Of a stretch of DNA of 64,000 bases, positions 52,101 through 61,000 are shown in pieces (position 1 is the stretch's first letter; the number at the start of each line of letters is the position of its first letter). The stretch lies in NCBI GenBank assembly GCA_037447655.1, contig JBBHKE010000801.1:110794-174793 (forward strand), written 5' to 3'. The translations under genes and the position numbers were made by a program. Under the pieces are notes generated by a model. It was not told the origin of the DNA, did no database searches, and worked only from the letters and a program-made list of their open reading frames with translations. This DNA is from Zygnema cylindricum (lineage: Eukaryota; Streptophyta; Zygnematophyceae; Zygnematales; Zygnemataceae).

Positions 52101-53710
52101 GAACAACTGCCTCACAACCCCCCTTGGTAGCGACTCCAAACTGGTGCGGTGTAAAGTGGTCATGGAAGGCCCCTTGAAGTTGAATACACATTGCACGAGC
52201 CACCAATCGGTACAAAACCTCTCCAATAGCAATAGGACGAATGCCGCCAGCTGGTTTGGAAACAGCAACGAGACGTGTTGCAGAAAGAAGTGGTATAACA
52301 TGGTGAGGGACGTCCCCCGAGCCACCCTAGAAGCCACTTTAAAGAGAAGGTCAAAACCTTGAGAGGGGGTCTCAGGAGGAAATACATCTCGTAGGAGTTC
52401 ATAAACCATGCCAGATGGGCCTCCCGCCGAAAGATGAGGAGACCGAACTAATGCTTTTGTAAATGCGTCTCGCTCTAAGTCGAAAGACTCGAGTGGATCA
52501 TGCACCTCAACGAAAGGAAGGATCTCGTCACGGGCGAAGGATGGAGCAAACGCAAAGCTTCAACTGTTGCCTCTGAAGACAGAGACGGGGTGAAGGGTCG
52601 AAGCGCACGAGCAGCTCGAGAAAACTCTCCAGAACGACCAAGGTGGACCGCCCGATGTAATCTCGCTGTGGAGTTTGGAAGTGGGGCATGACGCTTAGGA
52701 GGGGACATGGAAAGACCTATGACACGATCCGTGTGCTCTTGTTGCAATGACTCCCAATCTCCCCTTAAAAATCGTTGGCAACGAGCCTTCATCTCACGAG
52801 CCCCGCTTACACCCCCCCTTGCTGGCAAAACCAAAACCCAAAGAGGAAATAGGAGGAGTAAGTGCCATGCTGCGTCGTTGGCGATGTCTTCAGCCAATAA
52901 TGCTAAAGGAAGTCGAAAAGTCGTTCGGACAGAATCACGAAGATTGTTTGGGATACGAGTGTAAAATCGAGGGCGTGGATAACCCAAGTGATAACACCCT
53001 AGAACGTCGAGACGACGAACATATTGCCAATTAGCAGGAGATGGTTGTTGACAAACAATTGGTGGAGAAGGCTGGCCCTTGTCGCGGGGCGGGGTGACTT
53101 TAGGAGTAAAAAAACATGACTTCAAATGCCTCCACAAACCGCCACCCGCCACATATAGCCTTCTACACTGGAGACAAGGCACCCTAGTTGGACCAATATT
53201 TGATGGTGGAGGCAAAGAAGGTGGTTGAGAAAGAGGTATGGGATGCAAAGGTGGAGAATGCTCTTGAAAATGGGGTGGACGGTAAGGGGCAACAATGGGA
53301 GGGGGAGGCTCTTTGCTTAAAGGTGGGGATGAAATAGGGTTTGTAAAAGGTATTGTTGGTGTGATATCAGGAGGATGTTCAACCCCACATGGCTCTGTGC
53401 AAGGGTTGGGAATGATGGAGGGAACCGTGGGTGGGGGTAATTCTACAGTGGGGAGGGGGGGAGTGGTGCTGTGGCAGGTGGGCAGCAAAAGATTAAGGGT
53501 CTCATCTGCGGTGATCAAACGTGGCCGCGCGTGATCCGAAGTAGACGGCGACGGGGAACGTGACGCACGCCGTTTGTGAGGGGCCATAAGAGCAAGAGTC
53601 AGTGGATGGCGAGCGCTTGTGTTGCTGCGCGCTTGGTGGTAGTGCACAATTCTCTCGGAAAGCTCCCCTCGGTGGAGTGTTCTGGGTGGAAGGGTAAAAT
53701 CCGCCCGCAA
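49130..53710 (-). mobile_element. Non-LTR retrotransposon with restriction-like endonuclease, degenerate
   Basis: One element on the minus strand, from a Pro-rich N-terminal part (53710) to a stop codon near 49130, interrupted by the solo LTR at 49358-50341. The order is N-terminal zinc finger, reverse transcriptase, zinc knuckle, endonuclease, that is, a single-ORF element of the R2/NeSL/Utopia type and not an L1-type element with an apurinic endonuclease. The 3' end on the chromosome is not defined; no poly(A) tail is obvious. Confidence 0.75.
49130..53710 (-). pseudogene. Reverse transcriptase/endonuclease polyprotein, several frameshifts
   Basis: Open pieces: 53710-52475 (411 residues, Pro-rich, then a zinc finger CLQCRRLYV..HLKSC with spacing C-x2-C-x12-H-x3-C, then a conserved Ala/Leu-rich pre-RT region); 52505-52080 and 52215-51967 (reverse transcriptase start SAGGPSGMVYELL and motif A VFQVDVANAFN with its Asp); motif C as IADDTHIV (ADD at 51759-51767); 51614-51168 (thumb); 51122-50424 with a zinc knuckle CVCNQPIDSDGIHLLRC and the endonuclease motif R-V-D then 12 residues then D, matching the (P)D-x12-14-D signature with Pro replaced by Val. 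The C-terminal end (FVPFAAEIFG.. and FLVSFYLQRVSIALQQAQ) continues across the solo LTR to 49130. Frame breaks make it non-functional. Confidence 0.8.
49358..50341 (-). mobile_element. Solo Copia LTR (G) inside the non-LTR element
   Basis: 984 bp, beginning TGCAATTCTGAGACC and ending TTTAATTTCAACA. A perfect 5-bp target duplication GAAAT lies at 49353-49357 and 50342-50346. It contains the tRNA-like block (50071-50140, GGGATCAAATCCTGGG) and the hairpin (about 50197-50270). It has no internal region. Orientation is inferred from its similarity to the LTRs of the minus-strand elements. Confidence 0.95.
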
Positions 53711-53814
53711 AGCTCTCGTTGGTGGGCCCGAGTAGGTAAAGTAAAAAATGAAATAAAACAGGCTCCTTGGGTGACAAAAGGAAGATAGTCGAAAAAACTT
53801 GCGGCCGAGAAAAG

Positions 53815-54330
53815 AAAAAAGGAAATCGGCCGAAATTGGCAGAAGCGATTACAAAAAGACTAGAGAACGGATGGAGCTGATTCGCCCACGAATAGGAAGG
53901 TCTTTGAAAATACTCTCTGTAGAGTATCTGCACGCCAAATTTGGCGCCAGACACTTGAAGAAAATGAGAAAAAACCTTAAGAGGAAATTACGACTAAAGC
54001 TTTTGGAAAGTGTCATCAAAAAACAATTCCCTCCAATACGAGCTGATCGTACGTAATCTTGATGCCTCACTAATTTCTCGCCAAATTGGGCGGCCAAGAT
54101 GGCAAGAGATGGCCACAAAAAGTAAGAAAGAAATCGGCCGAAACTTGCAGACTCGATTAATAGAAAACGGGAGAGCGGATGGAAATGATTTGCTAACCAA
54201 TAGAAAGTTTTTTGAAAATACTTTTTTTTTAAGTACCTGTACGCCAAATTTGACGCCGGATACACAAAGAGATGGTCAAAAAACCCTAGCTGGAAGCCAT
54301 GGCCGAAGCTTCTGGAAGGACTTCAAGCGT
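53815..54330. repeat. Two direct repeats with ~310-bp period
   Basis: 53815-54020 and 54123-54330 share AAATCGGCCGAAA (53823, 54131), CGCCAAATTTGGCGCC / CGCCAAATTTGACGCC (near 53932, 54242) and an AAGCTT.TGGAA.G block (near 53997, 54307). They lie upstream of the non-LTR ORF and may be its 5' untranslated repeats, but could equally be part of the intergenic region before the allantoinase gene. Confidence 0.6.
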
Positions 54331-54865
54331 TTCAAACCCGTCAGTACTATAGCGTCAAAGGAAATCCTTCGGAAAATTCTCGTGGCTTTTGGTAGATTTG
54401 CATCCACCCTGTCCAAAAGCACATGGCCTATACGACGTGTAAAGCTGTCATCGCTCGTCCATCGTGGTTTGTGTTATAATTTTTCCAGGCGTACCGATAC
54501 TATACGTCCACAAACTGGATGGGTTGAGCAGCGTCCGAGATGCCAAACGAAAGAAATCGGACGGTCAATGTTCACGCCTATAAGCTTGGAGATTCTTTAA
54601 AAAATCTACAGTAAACATGTTAAATTAAAAATAAAATAGAATGGTACGAAATGATACGTAAAAGTACGACAAACGACCCCACTTTTTCGCTAACGGAGGT
54701 CCACCCTAAGAATGCAATAATGTTGAACCGTCAGAAGTGGTTGTTTTGGAATTTTCAATTTTGGCTCCATGGTACGGTAGAGCTATAGATGTCCTGAAGC
54801 CTGCAAATTTGACTATCCACGTGTTTTTTTGAACTGGTTCCATTCAATTGTAGGGCGAAGCAGCC
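54331..54865 (+). promoter_or_regulatory. Putative promoter and leader of the allantoinase gene
   Basis: About 535 bp without a gene. A G-box core CACGTG lies at 54818-54823, about 45 bp before the start codon, and a CCATGGTACGG segment lies further up. No convincing TATA box was recognised. The start of transcription cannot be placed. Confidence 0.4.
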
Positions 54866-57800
54866 ATGGCTTTCCCCCCCCCACTCTGTTCAACTACAGC
54901 ATTGTCTGCCATTGTTGTCATATTGGCCACTCTCTTCTCTTTTTATCTGACGCCGTCTCAATGGAGTCTTATGGTATGTATGGCTCCATACCATGTTCGT
55001 GTATAGTGTGCACATAGGCCATAGGACAATTGAACTTATTTTATTTGCTAATCTCATCGTTCCGATGCATTTCCATTGTAGTTTCTATTGCTCCACACGG
55101 GCGTTTGGTTGTAACATTGTCTTTTTTTTGTTTTAACATTGTATTTTTTTTGTTTTTTTTTTTATTATGCCACCCAAAGTTTTATTAAAAAAGATGTTTC
55201 TTGTTTTTTTTTCTTTCTTATGTTTCATTATGGGGACATGTTGGAGGTTATTCTGAAAAACAACAAGGAATGTTCAATATTGGTCGGGTTTTGCCAAAAC
55301 TGCGGGGTGGTCACACTATTGGTGGTTCGCATTATTGTGAAATTTCTATTAGGAAAATTTCAAAGCATTCTTTCTACAGTACAGCTTAACTGTTGCGCAA
55401 ATACCATAAGGGAAAATTAGGTGTCAATTAGATTTTTGGATGAAAGTCTTCTAACTTTTTGTCCAAAGAGGAGCTTCACTCTTCCATTTTCCTTTTTTCC
55501 TTGTTTCTTAGTTCTTTCGGTACATTCCTTTTTCTCCGACGTAAAAAATCAACCGATTTTTTTTTTTTTTTTTTGCCTCACAGACAGACCCCTCTTATCC
55601 ATGTGGATTACTTGGGAGCTCAGACTTCATCCTTAAAAGCTCACGGGTGGTCACGTCACAAGGAGTCATCCCTGCGGCAAGTAAGAACTTGCGCACAAAT
55701 TCTTTAATAATTGTCACCCAAATTCTCGTAAATTATAGGAGGAGACAAGGAGCGGAGGGTTGCGGAAGCTCTTCCTCCCTTTTCCTCTCACTTCTTGCTC
55801 CTCATTCATCTCCTGTTATCTTTTTTTCCCTCTCCTTCTTTCTCTACCTTTGCTTCCCTTGCATATAGTGGAAGATTGTGTATGCCAAGCTTTTCGTGTA
55901 GCGGAGGCACATTATGTATATGCCATTTGAAATATTAAGTTTTATTATTTTATTGGATTATATCGCATATATACACGAGGCCTAGCGTATTTTTGACACA
56001 AGAATCGGAGGGGCTTTCATCGGTCTGCCACATAGCATTTGGAGAAAGAGTCATGTCTTACCAGAATTGAAACTTAGTTTTTAGATCCCTTTTTTAATTT
56101 GTCGCATCAACTTTGTGCCAGCTTTCCTAAGTTTGCATCGTTGTTTGAGCCTCTCCCACCTCTCCTCTCCCTCTCATGTATGTTTGAGTCTCCTTCCCCC
56201 CTCTCACCCTCCCCTTACTTTTTAGCAGCCCTCTTCTCCGGTGGCATCTGCAGTCGAGGTTCGATCTGGAAAAATCACAGCTGTGATTTCTGGAGATGCT
56301 CTTCTTGAGAGGGTGTTTAATCTCCATACGATCGACTATGGAAATGCTGTCATTTCGCCAGGACTCGTTGATTTGTGAGGCATTTCGAACTTGTTGTCAT
56401 TCTGAAGATCGTCAATAAATTGTCATAAAGGAGTTTGGCATTCTGTTAATGGCTTTCTTTTCCAATTTTGTTGCTTCAAACCGTAGCAAAGCATGTGATT
56501 TTCCAACCACTGTTGTTGGGTGTTTTGCAAGTGGGATTATGGATATAATGCTGATACTTATATTTTTTATTTTTTTTTGTGGGGCTTTCAGACATGTTCA
56601 CATGAACGAGCCTGGGAGAGAGGAGTGGGAGGGAGTGGAAACTGCAACAAAGGCAGCTGCAGCTGGTACTTTGCTATAAGAATGCAAAATATTTGTCGTT
56701 GAATTCATGTTTTTAAAGTGTTAGAAATATGTATAGTAGTTTCTAGCGGGAAAGGACATTTTGGATGTTTTCCTTAGTTAAGCCGTTGATGAATCTTACA
56801 GCAGTTGTCCTAGGAGAGGCCTTTATACAAGGACTCATTTGGAGAATAGCATCTGGATCTAAATCAAATTGCTAAGTCCAGAAATTGGATTGGGGCATTG
56901 TTCAGGAGGCATCACTTTTATTGGCGAAATGCCTTTAAACAGTTTCCCAACAACAACTTCTTTAGAGACTCTCAATCTCAAGGCAAGCTTTCCTATACTG
57001 CAGAGGAGTAAACTTCGTAGAACATGTTTGACTTTGACTTTTGTTCTATAAATTTCTTATGGAAAAGAACGTCTTTGTCTTTTTGACATCCTGACAATAA
57101 TGTAAACGAAGTTATAAACTGGCCTATTTTTAATATCAGAGTTGGAGAAGAAGAAGGAGAAGGGAGAAGGTAGGGAGAAGGGAGGAAGAAGGGAGGGAGG
57201 AGAAAGAAGGAGAAGGAGATGAAAGAGGAGGAAGGAAGGAGAAGGAGAAAGCATTTAAAGTGGACAGGGATCTGTTTTACTACGCTTTTAAATGACGGCA
57301 TGGTATCATGTCTGGTAAATGCTGTCACATTTTTATACGTGAATACGTCTATGTCATATCAAGTGGAGCGATACCAGGGTTGCATTTTTATTCGTATTTA
57401 GAGCGTCTCATACATTGGGAAATTGGGCTGGTGAATGTGGGTGAATCGGGCAATTCTGGTGATATTACAGCTGGCTGCGACGAAGGGAAAGCTCATGGTG
57501 GATGTTGGTAAATTCTCAGCGTTTTGTTGACTCCCAAAAACGTTTAAAAATCGAATGATGTAGAAGTTACAACTTGGAAGAAGTGCTTACATGAGGTCCA
57601 ATTAGGATCGTGATCCAAAAAAGTTTCGGGCTTCGAGCTTCACCCAATATCAGATTTAACAAAGGTGTTATGTCTATCAGGTTGGTTACTGGTTCTTTCA
57701 GTTATTACAGGTAAAAGAATGAATGTAGACAAAAAATCAACCTAAACAATTGTGAAGGTAACCGGTAGTTGCAAGTAAGTGGATCGAAATTTGATAATTC

Positions 57801-57920
57801 CTTGTCAATACAAATGTCACGTTTCTTTATGGGTCTGTAATGTTTGAATCCAATGTGCAAACCCCTGATGCCCTTTAACTCAAGCCCGATGCATGGTGAA
57901 TTTGAGAGACCGTTTGCGCC

Positions 57921-58013
<93 letters not shown>

Positions 58014-61000
58014 CCTCTCACTCTTTTACTCCCTCTCGCCCTTGCTCCCACTTTTCGCTCTGTCGCTCTCCCTCTCTCTCTCTCCTACTCCCTCGCGCTC
58101 TTGTTCTCTCTCTTGCTCTCACTCTCCTTCGCTCCCCTCCCTCCCTCTCCCCCGGTGCCTGTTCCCCCCCCTTCTCTCTCTTGCTCTCAGCTTCAGTTGC
58201 AATCTATGTTGGATCTTTCATTCAAAATCTTGCAAAGTGCATGCAGGCTATTGGGCCGGTCTTGTACCAGAAAACGCGTTCGATTCGGAAAAGCTTGAGG
58301 CTCTTCTCAAAGCAGGTGTACTTGGTTTAAAAGTAAGCTGTCAACTGGGCTCTTTCCTCGCAATGGATATGTGCGCAGGTTTGCAAAAATTATGTGATGG
58401 GTCTGGAAAAATGAAATGTGGGTTAATGGATGGAGGTCTTTTTATTGTCGTAAGAAAGGTAGATAGAGAGGGAGAGAGGAGGGGATGGGAGTGCGAATGA
58501 GAGCTGTTTTCTTTTTCATTACATTCTTGGTTGATAGATTGATATGAATTTTTAAAATGTCAATGGGTTTGGGTTTGGTTGGGGTGTGGGGATGGGATGC
58601 TTTTCAGTCGTTCATGTGTCCTTCAGGAATTAATGATTTTCCAGATACAAACGTTTCCCACATGGTGGTAAGTTTTTACTTTGCAAAGCTAGTCGAAAGC
58701 CTCAGCCTAGAGACTTTTAAAGCCCTGAACAAGTTCAACTTAATGTTGGTTTTCATTTTTTCATTGTCATCATTCTGGATTTAATTGACTAACGGATTAC
58801 GGATGCAGTATTTAGTCATGTTTTTGTACTGAATGGAAGTTCTTAGGGTACTTTCCCATGTGATAAAGTAAGGGTTTTTTCTTGTCGTTTTCCTTCAAAA
58901 CTTAGCCCGCAACAAGAAAATCTGCAGCCATACCAAAAAAATGAAATTACCACACTACAATTTGCATCACTTTGAAACTTTAAATGTACTGCAGTTGAGG
59001 GGTCTCGAGCAACGGATGCCATTTCACAAAAGCGAAGTCCGTGAAGGCGCCTCTTTCTCTCTCCCTCTCCCACTACCGCGTCTATCTCACAATTCTTGCA
59101 ATAAAAAACGGCATTAATTGTATCAAATGAAAGATCTCTAAAAAATATTATTTTTGAATGTCTTTGGGCGTAATTTGATGGCAAATAGAGTGAAAAAGGA
59201 CGAAAAACAAAATCGGGAAAACATGGCGGAAAGTTTTGGAATTAGTGACGTCGACGCTATCATAAGTGAGCGTGACGTCAAAATGTTACAAACCCAAAAC
59301 ATCTGCAATGTCACAAGAAACTAGACGCCTACAACCGTCGCTATCTTGTAAACGTCATCAATTGTCGCAAGTTTTGTAGCCGTCTACAACCGTCACAATT
59401 TAAAGTAACGATTTCATTCCGTTACAGCGGAACGCTTTGAAAGTAGTACGGAAAATCTTCGCTAAAAAACAAAGTAACAAGACTAAGTTACGGCTACATG
59501 GGAAAGTGCCCTTAATTTGCTTTTCTAAGTATCGAGTAGACAAAATAATATTGTTACCCGAATATAACATTGATGTATGGAAGAGTTTTTTCGTCAATTT
59601 GAGCTTACATTGGACGTTGTTAAGATCATAGCTTTTTTTTCTTTCTAAATTTTGCTGGCCCACACCCAGATTTTGTCATGTAATCTTTTCCTTTTAGCAC
59701 CTGGATTTTGTATTTCAACACCAAAATTTTGTTAATTAGCATGTAATTTTTGTCTTTTAGCACCTGTTTCATCTTTTAACACGAGTACTTTGACATACCA
59801 GGCGGCTCTCCCTCTTTTGGCACGCCACAAGAGACAGTTGTTTGTACATTCGGAAGTCGTTCAGCCTCTTGAAAATATCGGAGTGAAAGAAGAAGACCCC
59901 AAAAAATATTCGACCTATCTTGCTTCAAGACCTCCAGAATGGTGAGTATTCTACTGTCGTAGAGATACTCCTTGTGGATTATACTAACAGTCAAGTTATA
60001 TGATGCATATCCCATATTAAATGCTTGTATACTATGAAAATCAACAACATGATCCTCGTATTCGAATGTAAACTGGTTGTGGAATACAATCATTTCGGTG
60101 TGGTGTGGTTATCTGTCCCTGTGAATGCAGTTTTTTTTTTTTTTTGCGTTTTTCAAGCAACACTGATGGATAATGTATACGATTTTCTATGTTTTTTTTG
60201 CCCCGTATGGGTGACAATGTCAAAATTCGGAACCCACACACACATTCAGGTAATTGAAATGGGTCATGGACTACTGTAAGAAGTTTATTTTCCCTTTAAC
60301 GATGTGGGAAACTGTCAAGTTTTGAAGCGTATACCCGTGTTATTGATCTCCTATGCAGGGAGATAACTGCTGTCAAAGAGCTGGTTGAGCTCTCCAAAGG
60401 GACTGCTCCTGGTGGAATTTACGAGGGAGCAAAGCTTCATGTAGTCCACCTGTCAGCCTCTGATTGCCTGCCTCTTCTGCAGGTTTGTTCACTGCAACCT
60501 CTTAAATGTTGTTAAATGTTTTTGATCTTTTCAAAAAGCTTTTGTCTGAAACCTGTTTAACATTGACTGGATTTTGTCAAAATTATTTTGTGCAACTGGT
60601 CTCGAAGACTCTAAACAAGCAATTGGATTTTGGGAATCGCGGACTGCAAAACGTTGAGCTATTAACTGGAGATACAGAAACAGATAATGACAAATACATT
60701 GAATACACGTTGAACAAAGATAGTGATGGACTATGGGCTCCTGCTCCTGGACTTCAAACTCAGAAATACAAGTTGTAAACTGTCCTCAAAGAGAGTGCTT
60801 GTGAGTTATGGATAGTGAGTATTCGGATTCAGTCGCCAATTGTGTCATCACAAGTTTTTGTATCCGGCAAAAAAGATTGCAAAACATAATAAATCACAGG
60901 TTGTGGGTGAGAGTTGAAGGTTGTCTTTTGGTGATTCTTTGACCTGTTGACCCTTAATCCTCTGGCTTACCCTTGCTCCTTCGACTTGGATGACAGGGAG

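Noticed and set aside
57844-58500. Leu/Ser/Pro-rich open frames of 145 and 218 codons
   Set aside because: They are created by the CT microsatellite in allantoinase intron 6 and run across true exon 7 in the wrong frame.
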